From NCBI GenBank assembly GCA_937870755.1, contig CALMZV010000040.1:1-60276 (forward strand): DNA of 60,276 nt. Direction: 5' to 3'. The translations under genes and the position numbers were made by a program. A model generated the notes under the pieces. It had not been told where the DNA came from and made no database searches. It saw only the letters and a list, made by a program, of their open reading frames with translations. Shown one piece after another: positions 1 through 8,942 of this stretch; the stretch's first letter is position 1, and the number at the start of each line of letters is the position of its first letter. The DNA is from an uncultured Methylocystaceae bacterium (lineage in GTDB: Bacteria > Pseudomonadota > Alphaproteobacteria > Rhizobiales > Beijerinckiaceae).

Positions 1-2
1 GC

Positions 3-77
<75 letters not shown>

Positions 78-195
78 GTTTCCGCGCGCGCGGGAGCGGG
101 CGGCGGACGTGCGGCTTTTGCCACAGCCGGCCTTGCCAGCGCAAGTGCGCCTGCTAAACAGACGCCAGATCGTTTGCATGTTTCGGGGGTCGACT

Positions 196-372
196 GTGGC
201 GACGGACAATTCCCGCCCCGCAGGCCGGTCGGGCGAGACCCGGCCCAGCCGCGAAAAGCGGCTGTCGGACGCGCTGCGGGCCAATCTGCGGCGACGCAAG
301 GCGGCCCATGTTCCGGACGATGCGGCGGACCGCAAGCCCGGAAGGGAAGGCGAAAACGGCGAAAAGGCGTAG
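196..372 (+). CDS. Small basic conserved-type protein upstream of murA
   Basis: This is a 58-residue protein of unknown function. After a short polar N-terminus it carries a basic helix-like block reading [16 protein letters not shown], which resembles a small protein often found just upstream of murA in rhizobial genomes (from memory, not searched). GTG at 196 is chosen because GGGGGT lies 5 nt before it; an in-frame ATG at 178 has no obvious ribosome-binding site. It ends 67 nt before murA on the same strand. The gap 78-195 between it and the tRNA shows nothing else I can support. Confidence 0.55.
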   Translation: MATDNSRPAGRSGETRPSREKRLSDALRANLRRRKAAHVPDDAADRKPGREGENGEKA

Positions 373-439
373 GCGCGCCGCTTTTGCGCCACATTGGCCG
401 GGCTCTTGGCCCCACTCTTTATTGCTGAGGCGGGAACGG

Positions 440-1735
440 ATGGATCGCATTCGCATTGTCGGCGGAAACCGGCTGAACGGGATCATCCCGATTTCCGGCG
501 CCAAGAACGCGGCCCTGCCGCTCATGATCGCCTCGTTGCTGACCGACGGCACGCTCACGCTCGAAAACCTGCCGCGGCTGGCCGATGTGTCGCTGCTCGT
601 GCGCATTCTCGGCAACCACGGCGTCGACTACACGATCGAGGGCAAGCGCGCGGGCGATTCGCTCGAAACCGGCCAGACCGTCCACCTGGCCGCCCGCCAG
701 ATCGTCGACACGACCGCGCCCTACGACCTCGTGTCGCGCATGCGCGCCTCCTTCTGGGTGCTCGCGCCGCTCGTGGCGCGCATGGGGGTGGCGAAAGTGT
801 CGCTGCCCGGCGGCTGCGCCATCGGCACGCGGCCGGTCGACCTGCTCATCATGGCCATGGAGCGGCTGGGCGCGCAGATCGACATCGAGAACGGCTATGC
901 CGTCGCCAGGGCGCCCAAGGGCCTCAAGGGGGCGGAGATCGCCTTTCCCAAGGTCACGGTCGGCGGCACCCACACCGCCTTGATGGCAGCGAGCCTCGCC
1001 AACGGAACCACCGTCATTCACAACGCCGCGCGCGAGCCCGAGATCGTCGACCTCGCCGAATGCCTCGGCAAGATGGGCGCGCGCATTCGCGGCGCGGGAA
1101 CGTCGGTGATCGAGATCGACGGCGTGCCGCGCCTCGGCGGGGCGCGCCACGCGGTGCTGCCCGATCGCATCGAGACCGGCACCTACGCCATGGCGGTCGC
1201 CATGACCGGCGGCGACGTTCTGTTGCAGGGCGCGCGCGCGGACCTGCTGGAGGCCGCGCTCGAAACCGTCCGCCAGACGGGCGCCAGCGTCACCGAGACC
1301 AACGAGGGCCTGCGCGTCTATCGCAACGGCGCCGGCATCGCGCCGGTGGATGTGACCACCGCGCCGTTCCCCGGTTTCCCGACGGACCTGCAGGCCCAGC
1401 TCATGGCGCTGGTCACGCGCGCGGAGGGAACGTCGCGAATCACCGAGACGATTTTCGAGAACCGCTTCATGCACGTGTCGGAACTGTCGCGGTTCGGCGC
1501 GCATATCCGGCTCGACGGCGACAGCGCCATCATTGAGGGCGTGAAGACGCTCAAGGGCGCGCCCGTCATGGCGACGGACCTGCGGGCCTCCGTCTCGCTC
1601 GTCATCGCGGCGCTGGCGGCCGAGGGCGAGACCATGGTCAACCGCGTCTACCATCTCGACCGCGGGTTCGAGCGGCTGGAAAGCAAATTGTCCCGCTGCG
1701 GCGCCGAGATCGAGCGCATCGTCGCCGCCGGGTGA
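440..1735 (+). CDS. murA: UDP-N-acetylglucosamine 1-carboxyvinyltransferase
   Basis: MurA transfers enolpyruvate from PEP to UDP-GlcNAc, the first committed step of peptidoglycan precursor synthesis in the cytoplasm. The 431-residue length is usual for the family. Lys22-Asn23 (SGAKNAALP) and the PEP-reactive Cys126 in [12 protein letters not shown] are present, so it should be fosfomycin-sensitive in principle. The ATG at 440 is preferred over upstream in-frame starts because the protein then begins MDRIRIVGG, the family's normal N-terminus. It is followed after 13 nt by a DUF2948 gene, suggesting one transcription unit through hisD. Confidence 0.97.
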   Translation: MDRIRIVGGNRLNGIIPISGAKNAALPLMIASLLTDGTLTLENLPRLADVSLLVRILGNHGVDYTIEGKRAGDSLETGQTVHLAARQIVDTTAPYDLVSRMRASFWVLAPLVARMGVAKVSLPGGCAIGTRPVDLLIMAMERLGAQIDIENGYAVARAPKGLKGAEIAFPKVTVGGTHTALMAASLANGTTVIHNAAREPEIVDLAECLGKMGARIRGAGTSVIEIDGVPRLGGARHAVLPDRIETGTYAMAVAMTGGDVLLQGARADLLEAALETVRQTGASVTETNEGLRVYRNGAGIAPVDVTTAPFPGFPTDLQAQLMALVTRAEGTSRITETIFENRFMHVSELSRFGAHIRLDGDSAIIEGVKTLKGAPVMATDLRASVSLVIAALAAEGETMVNRVYHLDRGFERLESKLSRCGAEIERIVAAG

Positions 1736-1748
1736 TCGGGAGACGGCC

Positions 1749-2180
1749 ATGTCCGACCGGCCGCCGCAGGATCTCCGGCTGATCGCCTTCGACGCGGACG
1801 ATCTGGAGACCGTCTCCGCGCTGGTGCAGGACGCCAGCGTGCGGGTCGGCGACATGGCCTGGCTGCCCGAGCAGCGCCGGTTTGGGCTCTTTCTCGCGCG
1901 ATTCGACTGGGAGACCGGCCGGAAGATTCGCAGCCGCGCCGCGCTCCATTTCGACCGGGTGCGCGACGTGCGCCAGCACGGCGTGCCGCAGACGACCCCC
2001 GACACCGTGCTCAATCTGCTCGCCGTCTCGTTCGAGCCGGCGGACGCCCCCTCCGGCTTCGTCCGGCTCGATTTCTCGGGCGGCGCGGCCATCCGGCTCG
2101 ACGTCGAATGCCTGGAGGCGGCGCTGCGCGATCTGGGTCCGCGCTGGACGCCCCGGTTCCGCCCCGGCCACCGAACTTGA
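1749..2180 (+). CDS. DUF2948 family protein
   Basis: This 143-residue protein of unknown function matches the DUF2948 pattern: an N-terminal LRLIAFDADDLETVSALVQD segment, then GDMAWLPEQRRF and a RFDWE motif. It has no signal peptide or membrane segment. In Hyphomicrobiales the family characteristically sits between murA and hisD, exactly as here (13 nt after murA, 58 nt before hisD). The function cannot be inferred beyond co-expression with these two genes. Confidence 0.85.
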   Translation: MSDRPPQDLRLIAFDADDLETVSALVQDASVRVGDMAWLPEQRRFGLFLARFDWETGRKIRSRAALHFDRVRDVRQHGVPQTTPDTVLNLLAVSFEPADAPSGFVRLDFSGGAAIRLDVECLEAALRDLGPRWTPRFRPGHRT

Positions 2181-2238
2181 CGGCGCCCCTTCGGGCAGGC
2201 CATGTCCGCGCGGGATTTTTCCGTCCGGAGACGAGACG

Positions 2239-3543
2239 ATGACAATGCGGCTCGATTCGACAGCCGCCGGGTTCGACGCGCGTTTCGCCGAACTGCTCGC
2301 CATGAAGCGCGAGGTCTCGGAGGACGTGGACGCCGCTGTCCGCGCCATCATCGACGACGTGCGCGCGCGCGGCGACGCGGCGCTCGTCGACTATTCGCGC
2401 CGCTTCGACCGCGTGGATCTCGCGCAGCGGGGGCTTGCGATCGGCGCGGCCGAGATCGAGGCGGCCGTCGCCGCCTGCCCGAAGGAGGCGCTGGACGCGC
2501 TCGAACTCGCCCACCGCCGCATCGTCGCCTTTCACGAACGCCAGCGCCCGCAGGACGTGCGGTTCAAGGACGCGCTCGGCGTGGAGCTCGGCTGGCGCTG
2601 GACGGCGGTCGGCGCGGTGGGCCTCTACGTGCCGGGCGGCACGGCCTCCTATCCGTCTTCGGTGCTCATGAACGCCGCGCCGGCGAAAGTGGCGGGCGTC
2701 GGGCGCGTCGTGATGGTCGTGCCCACGCCAGACGGCGCGATCGACCCGCTGGTGCTCGCCGCCGCGCGACTTGCGGGTGTGGATGAAATCTATTGCATCG
2801 GCGGCGCGCAGGCGGTGGCCGCGCTCGCTTATGGAACCGAAACCATCCGACCGGTCGACAAGATCGTGGGGCCGGGCAACGCCTATGTGGCGGCCGCCAA
2901 GCGGCGCGTGTTCGGAACCGTCGGCATCGACATGATCGCGGGCCCGTCCGAGGTGCTGGTGCTGGCCGACGACAGCGCCAACGCCGAATGGATCGCCGCC
3001 GATCTGCTCGCCCAGGCGGAGCACGATACGGCCGCCCAATCCATCCTCGTCACCGACAGCGTGCGGCTCGCCGACGACGTGACGCGCGCGGTGGAGAGCC
3101 AGTTGTCCACGCTGCCGCGCGAAAAGATCGCGCGCGCGAGCTGGAACGAATTCGGCGCGATCGTGCTCGTGCGCGCGTTGTCGGACGCGGTCGCGCTGGT
3201 CGATCGGCTCGCGCCCGAACATCTGGAAATCATGAGCGCGGACGCCGAGCGTCTCGCCGCCCGCATCCGCAACGCCGGCGCGATCTTTATCGGAAGCCAC
3301 ACGCCGGAGGCGATCGGCGACTATGTCGGCGGCTCCAACCACGTTCTGCCGACCGCGCGGTCGGCGCGGTTTTCATCCGGTCTCGGCGTGCTCGATTTCA
3401 TGAAGCGCACATCGATCCTCAAATGCGACGCCGACGCGCTGCACGCGCTCGGGCCGGCGGCGATCGCGCTCGGCCACGCAGAGCGGCTCGACGCGCACGC
3501 GCGGTCGGTGGCGATCCGGCTGAACATGGGGCGCGGGGCATGA
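2239..3543 (+). CDS. hisD: Histidinol dehydrogenase
   Basis: HisD catalyses the last two oxidations of histidine synthesis, L-histidinol to L-histidine with NAD+ and Zn2+. The 434-residue protein shows the family landmarks in order: [47 protein letters not shown] and the catalytic LAPEHLE near residue 325. ATG at 2239 gives the usual length and is followed by a short non-conserved leader. Its TGA overlaps the ATG of the following UPF0262 gene, indicating translational coupling. Confidence 0.96.
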   Translation: MTMRLDSTAAGFDARFAELLAMKREVSEDVDAAVRAIIDDVRARGDAALVDYSRRFDRVDLAQRGLAIGAAEIEAAVAACPKEALDALELAHRRIVAFHERQRPQDVRFKDALGVELGWRWTAVGAVGLYVPGGTASYPSSVLMNAAPAKVAGVGRVVMVVPTPDGAIDPLVLAAARLAGVDEIYCIGGAQAVAALAYGTETIRPVDKIVGPGNAYVAAAKRRVFGTVGIDMIAGPSEVLVLADDSANAEWIAADLLAQAEHDTAAQSILVTDSVRLADDVTRAVESQLSTLPREKIARASWNEFGAIVLVRALSDAVALVDRLAPEHLEIMSADAERLAARIRNAGAIFIGSHTPEAIGDYVGGSNHVLPTARSARFSSGLGVLDFMKRTSILKCDADALHALGPAAIALGHAERLDAHARSVAIRLNMGRGA

Positions 3544-4019
3544 GCGGCGGCGACACCAAGCGGCTGATCGCCGTCACGCTCGACGAAAAATCCATCGGCC
3601 GCGGCACGGCCGATCAGGAGCACGAGCGCGAGATCGCCATCTACGATCTCGTCGAGGAGAACGTGTTCGCGCTGCCGGGACATAACGGCGGCCCCTACAT
3701 GCTGACGCTGGCGCTGCACGAAGCCAAACTTGTGTTCGACATCCGCGAGGAGACCGGCGCGCAGGTGGTCGCCCATATCCTGTCGCTCACGCCGTTCCGC
3801 AGGATACTGAAAGATTATTTCATGATCTGCGAAAGCTATTACGCAGCCATCCGCACCGCCACGCCCGCGCAGATCGAGGCCATCGACATGGGTCGGCGCG
3901 GCCTGCACAACGAAGGCGCGCAGCTTCTGACCGAACGGCTGAAGGGCAAGATCGAGACCGATCTCGACACTTCGCGCCGCCTGTTCACCCTCGTCACCGC
4001 GCTGCACTGGAAGGGATGA
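3540..4019 (+). CDS. UPF0262 family protein
   Basis: This 159-residue protein belongs by appearance to the alphaproteobacterial UPF0262 family, recognised from [19 protein letters not shown], the [10 protein letters not shown] segment and a [17 protein letters not shown] stretch. Its function is unknown and no catalytic motif is evident. It overlaps hisD by an ATGA junction and its own TGA overlaps the ATG of the phosphatase gene, so hisD, this gene and the phosphatase are very likely translated from one mRNA. Confidence 0.9.
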   Translation: MSGGDTKRLIAVTLDEKSIGRGTADQEHEREIAIYDLVEENVFALPGHNGGPYMLTLALHEAKLVFDIREETGAQVVAHILSLTPFRRILKDYFMICESYYAAIRTATPAQIEAIDMGRRGLHNEGAQLLTERLKGKIETDLDTSRRLFTLVTALHWKG

Positions 4020-4444
4020 GCGGCGCCCGCCCGCAGGCGGTGCTGTTCGCCTGCACGCTCAACGCCGCACGCTCGCCGATGGCCGAAGCGCTCGGGGGCG
4101 CCTATTTCGGGCGCGAGATCTATTTCGCCTCCGCCGGCGTCAAACGCGGCGAGCTCGATCCCTTCGCCGTCGCGGCGATGGAGGAAATCGGCATCGACAT
4201 GTCGAAACACAAGCCGCATTCGTTCGAGGATCTCGAGGACGCGAGTTTCGACCTCATCGTCACCCTTTCGCCCGAGGCGCATCACAAAGCGCTCGAATTC
4301 ACCCGCACGCTCGCCTGCGACGTCGTTTACTGGCCGACCTTCGACGCCACGGCCGTGCAGGGCTCGCGCGAACAGATGCTGGACGCATACCGGCAGGTGC
4401 GCGATTCTCTGTCGACGCGCATCAAGGCCATGCTGGCGAAATAG
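4016..4444 (+). CDS. Low-molecular-weight phosphotyrosine phosphatase / ArsC-like protein
   Basis: This is a 142-residue cytosolic protein with the phosphatase P-loop CX5RS at residues 13-20 (CTLNAARS), right after an N-terminal beta strand as in the low-molecular-weight PTP and thioredoxin-type arsenate reductase superfamily. A late Asp in WPTFDAT could be the general acid. The second and third cysteines needed for arsenate reductase chemistry are not evident; the only other Cys lies in LACDVVYW, so a phosphatase role is favoured. It starts inside the stop of UPF0262 (ATGA). Confidence 0.88.
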   Translation: MSGARPQAVLFACTLNAARSPMAEALGGAYFGREIYFASAGVKRGELDPFAVAAMEEIGIDMSKHKPHSFEDLEDASFDLIVTLSPEAHHKALEFTRTLACDVVYWPTFDATAVQGSREQMLDAYRQVRDSLSTRIKAMLAK

Positions 4445-4457
4445 AGGAGGGCGCGCG

Positions 4458-5114
4458 ATGAAGGCGCCCTGCATGTCGATCGCCGCGGCGCCGGTCGAGG
4501 TCGCGTTGTTCGATCTGGCGTACGCGACAGCCCTCGCGCCCGCCGGTGCGCCCTCGCCGCGCGATCTGGCCGATGCGCCGCCGCGCGAGCCTTCGCGCAC
4601 GCTTTTTCTCGCGCGCCGGGCGGCTGCGCGCATGCTGGCGGCGCGCCGGCTGGGGCGCCCGCCGTCCGACATCGACATCGCGCGCGACGCCCATGGCGCG
4701 CCGCGCATTCTCGCCCCGGATGGCGCGAGGCCGCCGCACATCTCGCTCGCCGCGCGCGCGAACATCTGCGCCATCGCGCTCGGCGACGCGCGTGTCGGCG
4801 TCGATCTCGAACCGATCGACGAACCGTTCGAGCCGCCGATGAACGTGCTGCACCCGGCCGAGCGGGCGCGAATCGCCGCCAGCGCCGATCCGCACGAAGC
4901 GTTTCTGCGCGTATGGACCGCGAAGGAAGCCTGGCTGAAGGCATGCGGGACCGGCCTTGCGCGCGAGCCGGCGCGCATTGAAATCCGTCCCGTCGGCGCG
5001 CAGGGTTTCGCCGTCCGCGACGCCGCCGCGACGGCCGAGCCTGCGTTCGCCCGAAGTGTCGTCGTGGCGTTCGGCGGACGTCGCGTGGCGCTCGCTTGGG
5101 CGGCGCTCGCCTGA
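4458..5114 (+). CDS. 4'-phosphopantetheinyl transferase superfamily protein (Sfp/AcpT type)
   Basis: It transfers the phosphopantetheine arm of CoA to a carrier protein serine. The 218-residue length fits the two-domain Sfp class rather than the ~125-residue AcpS. Mg2+-binding Asp116 and Glu118 lie in GVDLEPID, and the second signature WTAKEAWLKACGTGL (Trp153, Lys156, Glu157) follows. The sequence is Ala/Arg-rich with poor conservation at the N-terminus. It begins 13 nt after the phosphatase gene. No polyketide or peptide synthetase is nearby, so its carrier-protein substrate is unknown. Confidence 0.88.
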   Translation: MKAPCMSIAAAPVEVALFDLAYATALAPAGAPSPRDLADAPPREPSRTLFLARRAAARMLAARRLGRPPSDIDIARDAHGAPRILAPDGARPPHISLAARANICAIALGDARVGVDLEPIDEPFEPPMNVLHPAERARIAASADPHEAFLRVWTAKEAWLKACGTGLAREPARIEIRPVGAQGFAVRDAAATAEPAFARSVVVAFGGRRVALAWAALA

Positions 5115-5272
5115 AACGCCGGCCGCATGCGACAAATGACGGCGAATTGCGCCGGCGCGTCTTGCAATGCGGCGAAGCCCGCGCCACCTTCCGCAGGCCG
5201 GCGGAACCTGGCCCTTTCAGGAACGGCGGCGCGCAACGGGCGGCGAACGCCAGGATTTTTCAGGAGTTGGAT

Positions 5273-5668
5273 ATGAGCCTCTTCGGCACGATTATGAGCA
5301 AGATTTTTGGAACGACGCCCGCTCAGGCCGAGACGGCCCAGCCCGGCGCCGCGCCGTCCGCCGCCTCCACCGCTGCTTCCGCCGCCGGCGCGGCAGCGGC
5401 CGCCGCCGGCTCTGTGGACGTCGCCCAGATTCTCGACGGCATGAACGCCAGCCAGCCCCAGAAGCTCAACTGGCGCCAGTCGATCGTCGATCTGATGAAG
5501 CTCGTCGGCATGGATTCGAGCCTGGCCGCGCGCAAGGAGCTGGCCAAGGAACTCGGCTACACCGGCGACACCAGCGATTCGGCCAGCATGAACATCTGGC
5601 TGCACAAGCAGGTCATGGCCAAGATCGCCGCCAACGGCGGCAAGCTCCCGGACGATCTGAAGGACTGA
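5273..5668 (+). CDS. DUF3597 domain-containing protein
   Basis: This 131-residue protein begins [13 protein letters not shown], then has a low-complexity Ala/Pro/Ser linker (about residues 15-45), then a conserved C-terminal domain with [20 protein letters not shown] and [11 protein letters not shown]. This matches the DUF3597 family, whose function is unknown and which is often annotated near LysM or YidB-like proteins. CAGGAG lies 7 nt before the ATG at 5273. The 158 nt between it and the transferase gene hold no other supported feature. A strong intrinsic terminator follows. Confidence 0.85.
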   Translation: MSLFGTIMSKIFGTTPAQAETAQPGAAPSAASTAASAAGAAAAAAGSVDVAQILDGMNASQPQKLNWRQSIVDLMKLVGMDSSLAARKELAKELGYTGDTSDSASMNIWLHKQVMAKIAANGGKLPDDLKD

Positions 5669-5694
5669 TCGCTCCCATTCACCGCAGGTTCAGG

Positions 5695-5729
5695 CGCGGC
5701 CGTGTCTCGTGACGCGGCCGCGTTTTTTT
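5695..5729 (+). terminator. Intrinsic terminator after the DUF3597 gene
   Basis: An 8-bp perfect GC stem, CGCGGCCG at 5695-5702 with CGGCCGCG at 5715-5722, is followed directly by seven T residues. It lies 26 nt after the DUF3597 stop and closes the murA-to-DUF3597 run. It also argues against any start of the downstream ABC transporter before it. Confidence 0.88.
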
Positions 5730-5825
5730 CAGGCCGGCCGCGCCCTTGTCAGCCCGCGCGGCCGAAGTTACAGCAGCTTGAGCCGTAACCGCGCGCGCGG
5801 CGGTCGGAAAGGGATTCGGGGCGGA

Positions 5826-7616
5826 ATGCGCATTCTGCGACTCTACGGACGCGTCCTCGCCCAGCTCGCCTCCGAGGCGCCGGTCGCCATTGTGCTCGTG
5901 TTCGCCAACCTGGCGGTTGCGGCCGCGCAGTTCGCCGAGCCGATGCTGTTCGGCCGCATCATCGACCGGCTGACGACGGCGCAGTCCGACAAGGTCGCGC
6001 TCAAGATGATCGACCTCGCGCCGCTGCTCGGCGCCTGGGTCGGTTTCGGCCTCTTTTCCATTCTCGGATCCGTGCTGGTGGCGCTGCACGCCGATCGCCT
6101 CGCGCATCGCCAGCGCCTGGGCATGATGGGGCGCTATTTCGACCACGTGCTGAGCCTGCCGCTCAGTTTCCACACCTCCATTCATTCCGGCCGTCTGCTG
6201 AAAGTCATGCTCGACGGCGCGCAGGCGATGTTCGGCCTGTGGCTGTCGTTCTTCCGCGAGAATCTGGCCTCGGCCACCGCGCTGTTCGTGCTGCTGCCCA
6301 TGACCGTGCTGCTCAACTGGCGGCTGGGCGTGGTGCTGATCGCGCTCGTGTGCGTGTTCGGCCTGCTGACCGCGTTTGTTCTGCGCCGTACGGAAAAGAT
6401 GCAGGGCGCGGTCGAACGCTACGCCGCCGATCTCGCCGAACACGCCTCCGACGCGCTCGGCAACGTGCCGGTCATCCAGAGCTTCACGCGCATCGAGAGC
6501 GAATCGCGCGCCATGCGCAGCATCATCGACAATCTGCTGGCCGCGCAGATGCCGGTGCTGTCGTGGTGGGCGCTGGCGGCGGTGGCGACGCGCGCCTCCG
6601 CCACGCTGTCGATCCTCACCATCTTCCTTCTCGGCACGTGGCTGCATTTGCAGAACCTCGCCACCATCGGCGAGATCGTCGCCTTCATGAATTTCGCGAC
6701 GATGCTGATCGGCCGGCTCGAACAGATGGTCGGGTTCATCAATTCGCTGTTCATGCAGGCGCCGCGCATCGCCGACTTTTTCGAGGTGCTCGACACGGCG
6801 CCCGGCGTCGCGGACGCGCCCGGCGCCGTCGACGCGGGACGCCTTGAGGGCCATGTGGTGTTCGAGAACGTTTCCTACTCGTACGACGGCAAGCGCATGG
6901 CCGTGCAGGACGCGAGTTTCGAGGCCAGGCCGGGCGAGACCATCGCGCTCGTGGGCTCGACCGGCTCGGGCAAGTCGACGGCGCTGTCGCTGCTCCATCG
7001 CGTGTTCGACCCCACGCAGGGCCGCGTGACCGTCGACGGGCGCGACATCAGAACGATGACGCTCGCCTCGCTTCGGCGCAACATCGGCGTGGTGTTTCAG
7101 GAGCCGATGCTGTTCGCCCGCTCGATCGAGGAGAATTTGCGCGTCGGCAAGCCGGACGCCAGCGCCGAGGATCTCGATATCGCGCTCGAGCGCGCGCAGG
7201 CGAAGGATTTCATCGCGCGCCAGACGAGCGGCATCGACACCACCGTCGGCGAACGCGGGCGCTCGCTGTCGGGCGGCGAGCGTCAGCGCCTCGCCATCGC
7301 GCGCGCGCTCCTCAAAGACCCGCCGATCATGATTTTCGACGAGGCGACGAGCGCGCTCGACGCCATGACCGAGCGCCAGATTCAATCGGCGCTCGACGCG
7401 GCCACCAAGGGCCGCACCACGTTCGTCATCGCCCACCGGCTCGCCACCATCCGCAACGCCGACCGCATTCTGCTGTTCGACAAGGGCAGGATCGTCGAGA
7501 GCGGGTCGTTCGAGGAGCTTGTCGCGCGCAACGGGCGTTTCGCCGATCTGGCGCGCGCGCAGTTCATGGCGCCGGCGCCCGCCGCGCCGCAAACACAGTC
7601 GGCCGCGGGCTGCTGA
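5826..7616 (+). CDS. ndvA: ABC exporter, permease-ATPase fusion, NdvA-like (cyclic beta-1,2-glucan type)
   Basis: This 596-residue half-transporter has six predicted transmembrane helices in the first ~310 residues, then an ATPase domain: Walker [10 protein letters not shown] near residue 377, signature [14 protein letters not shown] near 481 and Walker [13 protein letters not shown]. The layout and segments such as [25 protein letters not shown] and [17 protein letters not shown] are those of the rhizobial glucan exporter NdvA, which moves cyclic beta-1,2-glucan to the periplasm. ATG at 5826 is used because it follows a GGGGCGGA-like site and lies beyond the upstream terminator. A lipid A or other glycan exporter remains possible; no cyclic glucan synthase is in the window. 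Confidence 0.85.
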   Translation: MRILRLYGRVLAQLASEAPVAIVLVFANLAVAAAQFAEPMLFGRIIDRLTTAQSDKVALKMIDLAPLLGAWVGFGLFSILGSVLVALHADRLAHRQRLGMMGRYFDHVLSLPLSFHTSIHSGRLLKVMLDGAQAMFGLWLSFFRENLASATALFVLLPMTVLLNWRLGVVLIALVCVFGLLTAFVLRRTEKMQGAVERYAADLAEHASDALGNVPVIQSFTRIESESRAMRSIIDNLLAAQMPVLSWWALAAVATRASATLSILTIFLLGTWLHLQNLATIGEIVAFMNFATMLIGRLEQMVGFINSLFMQAPRIADFFEVLDTAPGVADAPGAVDAGRLEGHVVFENVSYSYDGKRMAVQDASFEARPGETIALVGSTGSGKSTALSLLHRVFDPTQGRVTVDGRDIRTMTLASLRRNIGVVFQEPMLFARSIEENLRVGKPDASAEDLDIALERAQAKDFIARQTSGIDTTVGERGRSLSGGERQRLAIARALLKDPPIMIFDEATSALDAMTERQIQSALDAATKGRTTFVIAHRLATIRNADRILLFDKGRIVESGSFEELVARNGRFADLARAQFMAPAPAAPQTQSAAGC

Positions 7617-7649
7617 AGCGCTTTCGCGCGGCGCGGGCGGCGCAAATCG

Positions 7650-8939
7650 TTAGCCCTGCGAGCGGCCCACGCGCAACGAGGTGATGCGGTTGCGCGTCTT
7701 GCGCAGAACCTCGAACCGGAATCCGTGGAACGTGAACACCTGTCCCGATTCCGGGATGGCCTGCGCCTCGTGAATGACGAGGCCGGCGATGGTGGTCGCC
7801 TCCGCGTCCGGCAGGCGCCAGTCCATGATGCGGTTGAGATCGCGGATCGGCACCGCGCCGTCGACGACGACGGCGCCGTCCGCCGTCTGCCGCACGCCCT
7901 GGATGGCGATATCGTGCTCGTCGGAAATATCGCCGACGATTTCCTCGATGATGTCTTCGAGCGTCACCAGTCCGAGCACCACGCCGTATTCGTCCACCAC
8001 CAGCGCGAAATGCGTCTTGCGCTTGCGGAACGCCTGCATCTGGTCGATCACCGAGGTCGTGTCGGGCACGAACCATGGATCGGCGGCGACCGCGCCGATG
8101 TCGACCTTCGCCGGATCGCCGGCCGCCTGCAGCGCGCGCAACAGGTCCTTGGCGTGCAGCACGCCGACGATGTTTTCGGGCTCCCCGCGCCAAAGCGGCA
8201 GGCGGGTATAGGGCGCGGAGAGCGCCTCGCGCACGATCGTCTCCGTCGGCTGGTCGATGTCGATGGCCGTCATCTTGGTGCGATGGATCATCACGTCGGA
8301 GACGGTCAGTTCCTTCAGTTCCAGCAGGCCGCCGAACATGTCGCGGTCGGCGCGCTCCACGCCGCCTTCGCGGTGCAGCAGGTCGACGGTCGAGCGCAGT
8401 TCCTCGTGCGCGGCGAGCAGCGGCGCGGTCTCGGCCTGTCGCATGCCGGCGGCGCGCAGCACGGCGCGCACGATCGCCTCCACCGCCACCAGCAGCGGGC
8501 CGAACAGCATGACGAAAAACGACGCCGCGCGCGAGACCATGAGCGACATGCGGTCCGGATAGGTGATGGCGACCGTCTTGGGCATCACCTCGGCGAAGAT
8601 GAGCAGCAGCGCCGTCATCATGAGCGTCGCGTAGATCGCGCCCTTCTCGCCGAACAGCGCGATCATGAGGCTGGTGGCGACCGCCGACGAGCCGATGTTG
8701 ACCAGCGTGTTGCCGAGCAGCATGGCGCCGATCAGCCGGTCGCGCGATTGCAGGAGTCGATTGACCACGCCGGCGCGCGCATCTCCCGCCTTCTCAAGCG
8801 CATGCATCCGCGCGCGCGAGGCCGCGGTGAGCGCGGTCTCCGACCCGGAGAAGAAGGCCGACATGAGAATGCTGAACAGAACGATGCCGACCGCGACCCA
8901 GATGTCCACGGAGAGGGGTTCGGCGGGACCGCCGTGCAT
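7650..8939 (-). CDS. CNNM/CorC-HlyC family membrane protein with CBS pair
   Basis: This 429-residue protein has an N-terminal CNNM (DUF21) membrane domain with about four helices, including FFSGSETALTAASRARM and GNTLVNIGSSAVATSLMIALFG, then two CBS domains (about residues 200-330, TKMTAIDIDQPTETI and HAKDLLRAL) and a C-terminal CorC_HlyC domain. Family members are implicated in Mg2+/Co2+ homeostasis or export; older 'haemolysin' names are misleading. It starts 3 nt after the aroKB stop on the same strand, so it is probably co-transcribed with aroKB. Confidence 0.9.
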   Translation of the reverse strand: MHGGPAEPLSVDIWVAVGIVLFSILMSAFFSGSETALTAASRARMHALEKAGDARAGVVNRLLQSRDRLIGAMLLGNTLVNIGSSAVATSLMIALFGEKGAIYATLMMTALLLIFAEVMPKTVAITYPDRMSLMVSRAASFFVMLFGPLLVAVEAIVRAVLRAAGMRQAETAPLLAAHEELRSTVDLLHREGGVERADRDMFGGLLELKELTVSDVMIHRTKMTAIDIDQPTETIVREALSAPYTRLPLWRGEPENIVGVLHAKDLLRALQAAGDPAKVDIGAVAADPWFVPDTTSVIDQMQAFRKRKTHFALVVDEYGVVLGLVTLEDIIEEIVGDISDEHDIAIQGVRQTADGAVVVDGAVPIRDLNRIMDWRLPDAEATTIAGLVIHEAQAIPESGQVFTFHGFRFEVLRKTRNRITSLRVGRSQG

Positions 8940-8942
8940 GCC

